From Xanthobacteraceae bacterium (GTDB taxonomy: Bacteria > Pseudomonadota > Alphaproteobacteria > Rhizobiales > Xanthobacteraceae), in assembly GCA_019746355.1 (NCBI GenBank), contig JAIESC010000167.1:1-64000 (forward strand): a stretch of DNA of 64,000 nt. The letters are read 5' to 3'. The translations under genes and the position numbers were made by a program. Below, in pieces: positions 1-7,723 of this stretch. The notes beneath the pieces are model-generated. The model ran no database searches, was not told where the DNA came from, and was given only the letters and a program-made list of their open reading frames with translations. Within the stretch, counting starts at the first letter, position 1. Each line of letters starts with the position of its first letter.

Positions 1-1080
1 CGCACCGAGGACGAGCCCAAGCCCGTCCTGATGAAGACCTTCAAGATCACCGACGTGCAGGCCGACGCCATCCTCAACATGCGGCTGCGCAACTTGCGCA
101 AGCTCGAGGAGATGGAGATCAAGCGCGAGGACAAGGACCTGCGCGTCGAGAAGGCCGGGATCGAAAAGCTCCTGCGCTCCGAGAAGGAGCAGTGGAGCAC
201 GGTCGCGGGCCAGATCAAGGAGGTCCGCGAGAAGTTCAGCAACAAGACGCCGCTCGGCAAGCGCCGCACCACGTTTGCCGAGGCGCCCGAGCACGACGAG
301 GCCGCGATCGAGGAGGCGATGGTCGTGCGCGAGCCGATCACCGTCGTGGTCTCCGAGAAGGGCTGGATCCGCGCGCTGCGCGGGCATCAGACCGATCTGT
401 CGGGCGTCGCGTTCAAGACCGACGACGCACTGAAGTTCGCCTTCCCCGCGGAGACCACCTCGAAGATCCTGGCCTTTGCCACCAATGGCCGCTTCTACAC
501 GCTCGATGCGTCAAAACTGCCGGGCGGCCGTGGCCACGGCGAACCGGTGCGGCTGTTCATCGAGCTCGAGCAGAACGACGACGTCGTATCGGTGTTCCCG
601 TTCCACAGCGGCCGCAAGTTCATCGTCGCGAGCACAACGGGCCGCGGCTTCGTCGTGCCGGAGGCCGACTGCCTCGCCAACACCCGCAAGGGTAAGCAGG
701 TGCTGAACCTCAAGGAGGGCGAGAAGGCGGCGGCCATCAACACGGTCGAAGGCGAGCTCGTCGCCAGCATCGGCGAGAACCGCAAGATGGTGATCTTCCC
801 GATCGAGCAGGTGCCGGAAATGTCGCGCGGGGCGGGCGTGCGGCTGCAGCGCTACAAGGACGGCTCACTGTCGGACGTGACGACGTTCAAGGCCAATGAT
901 GGCCTGACCTGGATCGACAGCGCGGGCCGCACGTTTACGATGCCGACCAAGGAGCTGGCTGACTGGCGCGGCAACCGCGCCGACGCCGGCCGGCTCGCGC
1001 CCAAGGGTTTCCCGAAGAACAACCATTTCGGCCGCTTGCCGGAAGGCAAGAACGGAAGCGGAGGCGGGGAGGGGAAGTAG
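1..1080 (+). CDS. parC: DNA topoisomerase IV subunit A, C-terminal part (5' truncated by window edge)
   Basis: The reading frame is open from the first base and ends in TAG at 1078-1080, so about 359 C-terminal residues are visible. ParC is the DNA-breaking and strand-passing subunit of topoisomerase IV, which decatenates daughter chromosomes; the catalytic tyrosine lies upstream of the window. What is seen is the end of the coiled-coil part of the breakage-reunion region (QADAILNMRLRNLRKLEEME) followed by the degenerate beta-pinwheel C-terminal domain, with Gly-rich turns such as LPGGRGHGEPV and MSRGAGVRLQRY. The basic, Gly/Lys-rich tail ends GSGGGEGK. The lack of a canonical GyrA box favours ParC over GyrA. 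This is a core gene and it marks the left edge of the accessory region that follows. Confidence 0.93.
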   Translation, partial: RTEDEPKPVLMKTFKITDVQADAILNMRLRNLRKLEEMEIKREDKDLRVEKAGIEKLLRSEKEQWSTVAGQIKEVREKFSNKTPLGKRRTTFAEAPEHDEAAIEEAMVVREPITVVVSEKGWIRALRGHQTDLSGVAFKTDDALKFAFPAETTSKILAFATNGRFYTLDASKLPGGRGHGEPVRLFIELEQNDDVVSVFPFHSGRKFIVASTTGRGFVVPEADCLANTRKGKQVLNLKEGEKAAAINTVEGELVASIGENRKMVIFPIEQVPEMSRGAGVRLQRYKDGSLSDVTTFKANDGLTWIDSAGRTFTMPTKELADWRGNRADAGRLAPKGFPKNNHFGRLPEGKNGSGGGEGK

Positions 1081-1221
1081 ATGCGCCTTGCCGCGCTCTG
1101 CGCCGGGATTGCGATGGCGGGGCTCGCCATCGGCTCGGCGCAGGCGGCGTGTCTCAAGGCCAACGCGCCAGATCAGGTGGCGGAGGGACGGCTGAGCCGG
1201 GTCGAGCCGGCCGCGCGATAA
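1081..1221 (+). CDS. Short secreted peptide, probably a truncated remnant
   Basis: An ATG directly follows the parC stop codon and opens a 46-residue frame. It begins with a clear Sec-type signal peptide (MRLAALCAGIAMAGLAIGSA, cleavage after AQA) and continues only 24 residues, starting ACLKANAPDQVAEGRLSR, before TAA. The mature part looks like the start of the small secreted Cys-containing proteins common in this order, which normally run on for another 60-100 residues. No continuation was found in the other two frames. It may be a real micropeptide translationally coupled to parC, but a gene truncated at the junction with the accessory region is more likely. Confidence 0.4.
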   Translation: MRLAALCAGIAMAGLAIGSAQAACLKANAPDQVAEGRLSRVEPAAR

Positions 1222-1312
1222 TAGGCCACGCAGACCATCAGCAAGGAAAGATGCCGGTGGCGTCATCTCTATCGCGTTGGTTTTGCGTGGAATTGTCGCC
1301 GGTGACACCGGG

Positions 1313-1390
1313 TGACGCATGGTGACGCCATTTTCTAAGCGAGTTCATCTTCGCGTTAGATCTATTGGGAAATGGCGTCACCATGTGTCA
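1313..1390. repeat. Long inverted repeat (about 21 bp per arm, one mismatch) with TGACGC half-sites
   Basis: Arm 1 (1313-1333) and arm 2 (1370-1390) are reverse complements with one mismatch; the inner 15 bases, ATGGTGACGCCATTT at 1319-1333 and AAATGGCGTCACCAT at 1370-1384, match perfectly. The spacer is 36 bp. GGTGAC also occurs as direct repeats at about 1301, 1311 and 1321, and GCGTCA/GTGTCA half-sites continue to about 1412. The element lies in the 319-bp gap before mntH. It could be a multi-site operator, a large cruciform or a small mobile-element remnant; the sequence alone does not decide. Confidence 0.6.
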
Positions 1391-1477
1391 TCGCGTCATC
1401 GGCCGAACGTCATCCGTCTGATTTCATTGGTTTTTCAGGTGACGCAACAACAAGCCTCCGTGCAGGTTCACGTGCAA

Positions 1478-1494
1478 TTGCAAATTATTCGCAA
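1478..1494. promoter_or_regulatory. Fur/Mur-type metal box upstream of mntH
   Basis: TTGCAAATTATTCGCAA is a 17-bp near-perfect palindrome: the 8-bp arms TTGCAAAT and ATTCGCAA differ by one base around a central T. It has the form of the manganese-responsive Fur/Mur operators of Rhizobiales and lies 46 bp before the mntH start codon, a good place for a repressor that blocks transcription when manganese is plentiful. The assignment rests on motif shape and the downstream gene. Confidence 0.65.
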
Positions 1495-1540
1495 CTGAGA
1501 TAGGTACCATGGCGGGGGCGGAACCCGATCGGTTGCCGCC

Positions 1541-2896
1541 ATGCTGATGACAACGCCGAACAAGGATGTTTCCCGGGCCGCAGGGGGCTGGCGGCGCGAG
1601 CGCGAGCGTCCATCGCTCGCCGAGGTGTTCGGCACCATAGCCACGAAACCGTCCGGCTCGTTCTTTCGCAAGCTCGTCTCGTTTCTCGGCCCGGGCTACC
1701 TCGTCGCCGTCGGCTACATGGACCCCGGCAACTGGGCCACGTCCTTGGCCGGCGGCTCCAAGTTCGGCTACGCGCTGCTGACCGTCGCGCTCCTCTCCAA
1801 CCTGATGGCGATCCTGCTGCAGGCGCTCTGCGCGCGGCTCGGCATCGGCGCGGGGCGCGACCTGGCGCAGGCGTGCCGCGATGCGTTTCCGCGCGCGGTG
1901 TCGTGGCCGCTCTGGGTGCTGGCGGAGGTGGCGATCTGCGCCACCGACCTCGCCGAAGTCATCGGCACGGCGATTGGCCTCAATCTCCTGTTCGGCATTC
2001 CGCTCGAGATCGGCGTGCTGATCACCGCGCTCGACGTGTTCATCATCCTGTGGCTGCAGAACCTCGGCTTCCGCTGGATCGAGGCCTTTATCGTCACGCT
2101 GCTCGGCGTCATCGCCGTATGTTTCGCGGTGCAGATCGCGATGGCCGATCCGCAATGGGGCCCGGTGATCCGCGGCTTCGCGCCCACCAGCGACATCGTC
2201 ACCAACCCCGACATGCTCTACATCGCGCTCGGCATCCTCGGCGCGACGGTGATGCCGCACAATCTCTACCTGCACTCCGGCGTCGTGCAGACCCGCAAGT
2301 TCGGCGACAGCGTTGCCGAGCGGCGCGAGGCGATCAACCTCGCAACCGTCGACTCCACCATCGCGCTGATGTTCGCGCTCCTGATCAACGCCTCGATCCT
2401 GATCCTCGCCGCCTCGACCTTCCACAAAGCCGGCAAGACCGACGTGGCCGAGCTCGAGCAGGTGCATTCCTTCCTCGCCCCGCTGCTGGGCTCGGCGATC
2501 GCGCCGACGCTGTTCGGCATCGCGCTGCTGTGCTGCGGGCTGAACTCGACGGTGACGGCAACGCTATCCGGCCAGATCGTGATGGAGGGCTTCATCGACA
2601 TCCGCCTGCCGGCCTGGGCAAGGCGGTTGACGACACGCGCCATCGCCATCGTGCCGGCCGCGATCGTCACCATCTGGTACGGCGAGAAGGGCACCGCGCA
2701 GCTCCTGATCCTGAGCCAGGTGATCCTGAGCCTGCAACTGCCGTTCGCCGTCGTGCCGCTGGTGATGTTCACCGCCGACCGCCGCAAGATGGGCGAGCTG
2801 ATCGCGCCGCGCTGGGTGACGGCGCTGGCGGCGCTGACCGCCGCCGTCATCATCGTTCTCAACGTCAAGCTGCTCTACGATTTTGCGACTGGTTAG
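1541..2896 (+). CDS. mntH: Nramp-family Mn2+/divalent metal:H+ symporter
   Basis: This 451-residue integral membrane protein imports manganese (and possibly iron) across the inner membrane, driven by protons. The two Nramp signatures are present: DPGN in the first membrane helix (residues 61-64, in [11 protein letters not shown]) and MPHNLYLHS near residue 237 in the sixth helix. Both contribute metal ligands in the family. Length and about 11 hydrophobic segments are normal. The N-terminus carries about 45 hydrophilic residues before the first helix; a start at 1547 is also possible. A Fur/Mur-like palindrome 46 bp upstream suggests manganese-dependent repression. The gene stands alone, separated from parC by 319 bp of repeat-rich DNA. 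Confidence 0.95.
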   Translation: MLMTTPNKDVSRAAGGWRRERERPSLAEVFGTIATKPSGSFFRKLVSFLGPGYLVAVGYMDPGNWATSLAGGSKFGYALLTVALLSNLMAILLQALCARLGIGAGRDLAQACRDAFPRAVSWPLWVLAEVAICATDLAEVIGTAIGLNLLFGIPLEIGVLITALDVFIILWLQNLGFRWIEAFIVTLLGVIAVCFAVQIAMADPQWGPVIRGFAPTSDIVTNPDMLYIALGILGATVMPHNLYLHSGVVQTRKFGDSVAERREAINLATVDSTIALMFALLINASILILAASTFHKAGKTDVAELEQVHSFLAPLLGSAIAPTLFGIALLCCGLNSTVTATLSGQIVMEGFIDIRLPAWARRLTTRAIAIVPAAIVTIWYGEKGTAQLLILSQVILSLQLPFAVVPLVMFTADRRKMGELIAPRWVTALAALTAAVIIVLNVKLLYDFATG

Positions 2897-2975
2897 CGAC
2901 AATCCACGGGCTCTTCTATCGCCGCGCGGCTGCGTGTCATCGTCCTGTCACACAGGCGCTGCGGCGCCGTCGTGC

Positions 2976-2991
2976 ATATCCTTTTGGATAT
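2976..2991. promoter_or_regulatory. Short palindrome ATATCC-TTTT-GGATAT before the porin gene
   Basis: A perfect 6-bp inverted repeat with a TTTT spacer lies 82 bp upstream of the porin start codon, inside the 177-bp mntH-porin gap. It could be an operator for the porin gene or a weak terminator for mntH; no U-tract follows, so the operator reading is slightly favoured. Confidence 0.3.
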
Positions 2992-3073
2992 TCTCGCCAA
3001 TCTTTACGGCTGCAACTGATCCAAGGTAATCGTGTCGTGCAGGCCGTTGGTGTATGTGCCGTCAGTGGTCGTT

Positions 3074-5059
3074 ATGAAAATCCCTTGTGCCATCGTCATC
3101 GTCTCTGTGCTCGAAGGTCCTCTCGGCGCTATGGCCGCAGAGATTTCGCGACCGCCGGCATCGAAAAATGAGATCGCTGTCCCGTCTCATCGTTGGTCCG
3201 GTCTCTATGCCGGCCCGCACTTCGGCTATGGCGGCGGCAGCTTTGGCGCGGATACCAACCCGCTGCTCCTGCAGGGGGTGCTGCTTCCCGCCACGGTGAC
3301 CGGCCTCATCGGCGGCTATCAGGTGGGATACAATTTCCAGCTTTCCAACCATGTCGTGTTCGGTATCGAAGGCGACGCGACCTTCCTGAGCCCGGTCGAT
3401 CACAAGGCCACCGGCACCGACCCGTTCAACACGACGCTCAACTATTTTGCCACGGTGCGCGGGCGCATCGGCTACGCCTTCGGCGATGTCCTGCCCTACC
3501 TGACTGGCGGCTTCGCATGGGGCCAGAGCAAGGTCGAACGCTTTGACGCGGCAGGCGACATTGCCGCCGTGCAATCGGCGAACCATGCCGGATGGACCAT
3601 TGGCGCAGGCGTCGAATACGCGCTGGACCGGCGCTGGAGCGCAAAGCTCGAATACAACTATGTCGACCTCGGCGCGCGGACCCATGTTCTGAATGACGCG
3701 GCCGGGACCGCCGTCAACGTCAATCCCAACCTCCACCTCGTGAAGGCCGGCTTGAACTACAAGCTCACCGACGGCGGTTCGTCGGTGTGGCCGGCATTTG
3801 CCGCGCCGGAATCTCCCAAGTCCGACCGCTGGAACGTCCACGGCCAGACCACCCTCATCGTGCAGGGCTATCCCACGTTCCGCTCGCCCTATCAGGGCGC
3901 GAACAGCCTGCCGGGCGGTGGGCTCACCCGGGAAACCTGGACCAGCACGCTGTTCGTCGGTTGGCGGCTGTGGGAGGGCGGCGAATTCTTTTTCAATCCT
4001 GAGCTCGCCCAGGGCTTCGGTATCGGCAGCACCTTGGGGCTCGCGGGTTTTTCCAACGGCGAGGCGCAGAAGGGCGGTGCGCCCTATCCAAGGGTTCGCG
4101 CGCAACGCTACTTCTTCCGTCAGACCATCGGCTTTGGCGGCGAGCAGGAAACCGTGGAAGACGGGCCCAACCAGTTTGGCGGCAAGCGCGACATCGACCG
4201 CCTCACCGTGACGGTCGGCCGCTTCGCGATCGGCGACATTTTCGATGCCAACAGCTATGCCCATGACCCGCGCATGGACTTCTCGAACTGGGCGCTCTGG
4301 TCCTCCGCGGCTTATGATTTTCCCGCCGACCTGCCGGGCTTCACGCGCGGCGTCGTGGTCGAGCTGAACCGGAAGTACTGGACGCTTCGCGGCGGGGTGT
4401 TCCAGGTGCCGGAAGAGCCGAACAGCGACGTGCTGACGTTCAAGACCGGCGGCGCGGTCGTCGAATACGAGCAGCGCTATGACGTTCTGGGGCAACCGGG
4501 CAAGTTTCGTGTCGGCAGCTTTATCAACCGCGGGCGAACCGCCAACTATCGCCAGGTCGTGGCCGCGGCAGCGGCCAATCCCGCCATCGATATCAATGAC
4601 GCGACATTTGCAAATCGCGAGCAGCGCCTCAAATACGGGTTCTATCTGAACGGCGAGCAGGCCGTCGGCAGGGATCTCGGCGTGTTCGGCCGCTTCAGTT
4701 GGAACGACGGCCAGAACGAAATCCTGTCGTTTACCGACATCGACCGCAGCCTTTCAGGCGGCATTTCGCTGAAGGGGAGTGCCTGGAAGCGGCCCGATGA
4801 CGTCATAGGCTTGGGTGGCGCGATCAACGGATTGTCCGAAGCCCATCGCGATTTTCTCGCCAACGGCGGGCTTGGCCTGTTGATCGGCGATGGCGCCCTC
4901 AATTACCGTCAGGAGAAAATCATCGAAGCGTATTACTCCTACAGGATCGACAAGTCCGCGGCGCTGACCTTCGACTATCAGTTCATCAGCAATCCCGCCT
5001 ACAACGCGGATCGCGGCTCGGTCAGCATCTTCGGCTGCAGATTCCATGCTGAATTCTGA
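3074..5059 (+). CDS. Outer-membrane protein: Omp25/RopB-like barrel fused to OprB-type carbohydrate porin
   Basis: The 661-residue protein starts at ATG 3074, chosen because it begins a good signal peptide (MKIPCAIVIVSVLEGPLGAM) cleaved near AMAAE. Residues about 30-230 form a small 8-stranded barrel of the Omp25/RopB type (WSGLYAGPHFGYGGG, a YAFGDVLPYLTGGFAWG segment, KLEYNYVDLG, ending LVKAGLNYKL). Residues about 250-661 resemble carbohydrate-selective OprB porins (HGQTTLIVQGYPTFRSPYQG, a WTLRGGVFQVPEEP segment, GSFINRGRTANYR) and end in the aromatic barrel signature RFHAEF. Two barrels in one chain are unusual, though such fusions are annotated as carbohydrate porins in Bradyrhizobium relatives. 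A passive sugar or acid pore is inferred; the role of the N-terminal barrel is unknown. Confidence 0.85.
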   Translation: MKIPCAIVIVSVLEGPLGAMAAEISRPPASKNEIAVPSHRWSGLYAGPHFGYGGGSFGADTNPLLLQGVLLPATVTGLIGGYQVGYNFQLSNHVVFGIEGDATFLSPVDHKATGTDPFNTTLNYFATVRGRIGYAFGDVLPYLTGGFAWGQSKVERFDAAGDIAAVQSANHAGWTIGAGVEYALDRRWSAKLEYNYVDLGARTHVLNDAAGTAVNVNPNLHLVKAGLNYKLTDGGSSVWPAFAAPESPKSDRWNVHGQTTLIVQGYPTFRSPYQGANSLPGGGLTRETWTSTLFVGWRLWEGGEFFFNPELAQGFGIGSTLGLAGFSNGEAQKGGAPYPRVRAQRYFFRQTIGFGGEQETVEDGPNQFGGKRDIDRLTVTVGRFAIGDIFDANSYAHDPRMDFSNWALWSSAAYDFPADLPGFTRGVVVELNRKYWTLRGGVFQVPEEPNSDVLTFKTGGAVVEYEQRYDVLGQPGKFRVGSFINRGRTANYRQVVAAAAANPAIDINDATFANREQRLKYGFYLNGEQAVGRDLGVFGRFSWNDGQNEILSFTDIDRSLSGGISLKGSAWKRPDDVIGLGGAINGLSEAHRDFLANGGLGLLIGDGALNYRQEKIIEAYYSYRIDKSAALTFDYQFISNPAYNADRGSVSIFGCRFHAEF

Positions 5060-5140
5060 TGGTCCGACGTGATTGCCGGCCGCTGTTGCTGGTGAGCCAA
5101 CAGTAGCCGGTGCCGCTGTCGAGGGGGATGACGACGCCCG

Positions 5141-5287
5141 CCGTTGACGGTTCTCCATAAAGCCAAACATACGACCGACGCCGCACGAAGGAGCGGAAAA
5201 TCCTCCACTCAAGGCGATGACGGCGCTCGGCGCGCACGCAACGGGCACCGCCGGCCGTTGACAGGTCCTCGATAAAGTCAAACAAAC
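5141..5287 (+). repeat. Imperfect direct repeat (about 32 bp, 114 bp apart) upstream of histidine kinase gene
   Basis: Copy 1 spans 5141-5172 and copy 2 spans 5255-5287; both start CCGTTGAC, share a central CTC-ATAAAG-CAAACA pattern and match at about 28 of 32 positions with one gap. Flanking GATGACG-GCGC-CG pieces also recur, so the 262-bp gap between porin and kinase probably contains a diverged tandem duplication of about 110 bp. The second copy ends 34 bp before the kinase start, so the repeats may carry regulator sites. Confidence 0.55.
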
Positions 5288-5321
5288 TTGAGGGTGAGAC
5301 GCGATTCCGGAGAACGGGGTC

Positions 5322-6380
5322 ATGATTCGACCTGAAACAGTGCATTCGCGGATTGCCCCGATCGCCGCCGCAACAGCCGCGATCACGATCTTCGTCGTCG
5401 ATACCGTGACGGATTTGGAGATTGCCGTCGCCGTTTTTTTCGTGGCCGTGGTGCTGATGTCACTCCGCTTCTGTTCGCGACGCGGCGTTTTGTTCGTTTC
5501 AGCAGGGTGCATCGTCCTGACGGTGGCGAGCTTTCTCTTGACGCCCACGGGATCAGTGAGTCTGGGATTGATCAATCACGCCATCAGCATCGGGGCGATC
5601 CTCGTGACGACGTACCTCGGCCTGCAGATCAAATCGGCAGAAGCGGCGGTGCTGGAGGCGCGCGCGCAGCTCGAACACGTCGCACGTCTGACGGCGTTGG
5701 GAGAGCTGACCGCCACCATCGCTCACGAGGTGAATCAGCCTCTGACGGGGGTGGTGACCAGCGGAAATGCGTGCCTGCGCTGGCTCGGCGGTCAAGCGCC
5801 GAACTTGGAAAAGGCCAAACAGGCGCTCGCGCGGATCATCAACGACGCCAATCGCGCCAGCGAGGTGATCGCGCGGGTGCGGAGCCTCGCCAAGAGCGCG
5901 CCGCCGGAAAAGCAGCCAATAGACGTCAACGAACTGGTGCTTGAAATCATCTCGTTGCTTGGAAGCGAGTTCGAGCAGCACCGCATCGTTCTGCAAACGC
6001 GGCTCGCCGACGATCTGCTGCCTGTTTTTGCGGACCGAATTCAGCTGCAGCAAGTCACGCTCAATATCCTGATGAATGCCATTGAAGCGATGGACGGCGT
6101 CGGCGTCGATACAAGGAAGTTGCTGGTGGCAACGGAACGGAACGAACCGGATAGCGTGGTCGTTTCCGTTCAGGATTCCGGCATTGGGCTGGACCTCAAA
6201 AATCTGCCCCGTGTTTTTGACGCTTTCCAGTCGACCAAGCGCGACGGTATGGGCATCGGATTGGCCATCAGCCGTTCAATTGTCGAAGCCCACGGCGGTC
6301 ATATTTGGGCGGAATCCAATGTGCCACGGGGCGCAATTTTCCGGTTCAAATTGCCGATTGACGGGAACCGACGATGGTGA
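5322..6380 (+). CDS. Membrane sensor histidine kinase
   Basis: The protein has 352 residues. The first about 105 residues hold roughly four hydrophobic segments with little periplasmic loop, so sensing is probably within or at the membrane. A HisKA dimerisation domain follows with the phospho-acceptor His135 in TIAHEVNQPLTG. The HATPase domain has the N box (LNILMNAIEAM), G1 (DSGIGLDLKNLPRVFDAF) and G2 (GMGIGLAISRSIVEAHGG). This is the FixL/DctB-like NtrB class with the NQPL motif, but with no PAS domain. The response-regulator gene starts at the very next base, so the two form a cognate pair. Confidence 0.9.
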   Translation: MIRPETVHSRIAPIAAATAAITIFVVDTVTDLEIAVAVFFVAVVLMSLRFCSRRGVLFVSAGCIVLTVASFLLTPTGSVSLGLINHAISIGAILVTTYLGLQIKSAEAAVLEARAQLEHVARLTALGELTATIAHEVNQPLTGVVTSGNACLRWLGGQAPNLEKAKQALARIINDANRASEVIARVRSLAKSAPPEKQPIDVNELVLEIISLLGSEFEQHRIVLQTRLADDLLPVFADRIQLQQVTLNILMNAIEAMDGVGVDTRKLLVATERNEPDSVVVSVQDSGIGLDLKNLPRVFDAFQSTKRDGMGIGLAISRSIVEAHGGHIWAESNVPRGAIFRFKLPIDGNRRW

Positions 6381-7019
6381 GTGAATCGGGCCGTGAGCGC
6401 TAAAGCACCGCCTGCCGCCGTGTTCGTCGTCGACGACGATGCTTCCGTCCGTCGCGGGCTGGAGGATTTGCTTGAATCGGTCGGCCTCGGCGTCCAGTCG
6501 TTCGCAACCGCCCAGGAATTTCTCGGCAGCAGCCGGCCCGAGGTGCCGTGCTGTCTGGTGCTGGACGTCAGAATGCCGGGGATGAGCGGGATCGACTTCC
6601 AGCGCGAAATCAAGCGGCGAAACATCCGGCTTCCCATCGTCTTCATTACCGCGCATGGCGATGTGGCTATGTGTGCGGAAGCCATGAAGGCGGGGGCGAT
6701 TGAGTTTCTGACCAAGCCTTTTCGTGAACAGGCGCTGCTCGACGCCATTCAGCGAGGCATCGAAAAAGATCGTGCGCAGCGATCCGAGGAGGCGAACCTG
6801 GCTGAATTGAAACAACGATATTCCGAACTCACGCCGGGCGAGCGGGGGGTGATGGCTCTTGTTGTCCGTGGCCTTCTCAACAAGCAGATCGCCGCGGAGC
6901 TTGGCGTTGCCGAAGTCACCGTCAAGGTTCGTCGAAGCCATGTCATGCAAAAGATGCAGGCGCAGACGTTGGCCGACCTCGTGCGGCTGTCCGACAGGCT
7001 GCAACCACAGCCACAGTAA
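6381..7019 (+). CDS. FixJ/NarL-type response regulator
   Basis: The 212-residue protein has an N-terminal receiver domain with the acidic pocket VVDDD, phospho-acceptor Asp62 in LDVRMPGMSG, the conserved Thr in FITAHGD and Lys112 in TKPF. Residues about 150-205 form a LuxR-type helix-turn-helix (LTPGERGVMALVVRG, NKQIAAELGVAEVTVKVRRS). It is expected to be phosphorylated by the kinase encoded directly upstream and to activate transcription. The start is GTG at 6381, abutting the kinase stop; GTG at 6393 is an in-frame alternative. Targets are unknown; the inverted repeats just downstream (7046-7170) and the upstream porin are plausible. Confidence 0.92.
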   Translation: MNRAVSAKAPPAAVFVVDDDASVRRGLEDLLESVGLGVQSFATAQEFLGSSRPEVPCCLVLDVRMPGMSGIDFQREIKRRNIRLPIVFITAHGDVAMCAEAMKAGAIEFLTKPFREQALLDAIQRGIEKDRAQRSEEANLAELKQRYSELTPGERGVMALVVRGLLNKQIAAELGVAEVTVKVRRSHVMQKMQAQTLADLVRLSDRLQPQPQ

Positions 7020-7045
7020 TCTACATATTCGCCGCGATATACGTT

Positions 7046-7064
7046 GGGATACCGAACGTATCCC
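7046..7064. terminator. Hairpin after response-regulator gene (possible terminator or operator)
   Basis: GGGATAC and GTATCCC (7046-7052, 7058-7064) form a perfect 7-bp stem with loop CGAAC, 26 bp after the regulator stop codon. No T-tract follows. ACGT occurs just before and inside the element (ACGTTGGGATAC, ACGTATCCC), which would also suit a dimeric regulator site. Confidence 0.4.
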
Positions 7065-7112
7065 GGCGCATCCTGCATGCGTCCTATTGTACATGCCCGC
7101 CACGCTCCGAAC

Positions 7113-7170
7113 GTAAGAACTTGTCAGGCACTTGGTTCTTACAACGCTCCCGATATTGCGTGGGGAGCGT
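7113..7170. promoter_or_regulatory. Two adjacent perfect inverted repeats
   Basis: The first, GTAAGAAC (7113-7120) and GTTCTTAC (7135-7142), has a 14-bp spacer. The second, ACGCTCCC (7144-7151) and GGGAGCGT (7163-7170), has an 11-bp spacer and begins one base after the first. Both match perfectly over 8 bp. They lie in the roughly 290-bp gap between the FixJ-type regulator and the broken PilZ gene. Either could bind a dimeric regulator, or the pair could fold as tandem RNA hairpins. Confidence 0.5.
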
Positions 7171-7310
7171 GCCATGCAGGTGTGGCTGTTCGATCAGATC
7201 AACTCCGTTGCGAAGCTGTGTCGCGCGGTTGCTGCGCGCCCTGCTTGTGCTTCGCCCAGGGGCGGAGCTGCCATCGCGCCAATTCTCGCAGCTTGTAATC
7301 GGATGCCGCC

Positions 7311-7561
7311 ATGACGTTTGAACGAAGAGGCGAGCCCCGTCGTAGGACATTGGGGGGCGGGAAGATAACCTTCAACGAGGGCTTTTCCGTTCTGGATTGC
7401 AGGTCCGGAATCTTTCTGCCCGGGGCGCATGCCTTGAATTCGGGGCCGCGCCTGCAGCCGCTCCCGCACGGTTCGACCTGTTCATCTCGCCGGAGCGTGT
7501 GACGCGATTGTGCAAAGTCGTATGGCGGTGTCCCAATCGAATCGGTGTTTCGTTTGTTTGA
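7311..7561 (+). pseudogene. PilZ-domain protein gene broken by a single-base frameshift
   Basis: The first frame (7311-7400) reads MTFERRGEPRRRTLGGGK then ITFNEGFSVLDC, which is the start of a single-domain PilZ protein with the RxxxR c-di-GMP motif (RRR). After Cys at 7398-7400 the expected continuation lies in another frame: from 7403 it reads VRNLSARGACLEFGAA, then RFDLFISPERV and CKVVWRCPNRIGVSFV, ending in TGA at 7559-7561. Only two bases (AG) separate the two parts where three are needed, so one base is missing. Repaired, the product would be about 83 residues, normal for these c-di-GMP effectors. As given, translation runs into a 63-residue nonsense-tailed product. This may be true decay or a sequencing error. 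Confidence 0.75.
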
Positions 7562-7723
7562 TCACGATGGACGACAACGTGTCGCGGCGGTCAGCAGCGG
7601 GCCGAGGCTCGAACCGGAATATACGAAATGATATTCATTCGATCCTCTTGCCCGCGTGACTCCACTGTCCCGGTCGGCAGATTATCCGCGCCACGACCTG
7701 CCAAGCAGGCGCATGATTGCAAG

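Noticed and set aside
7132..7314. 60-codon open frame before the PilZ gene
   Set aside because: No homology-like features, and it overlaps inverted repeats; composition is that of non-coding DNA.
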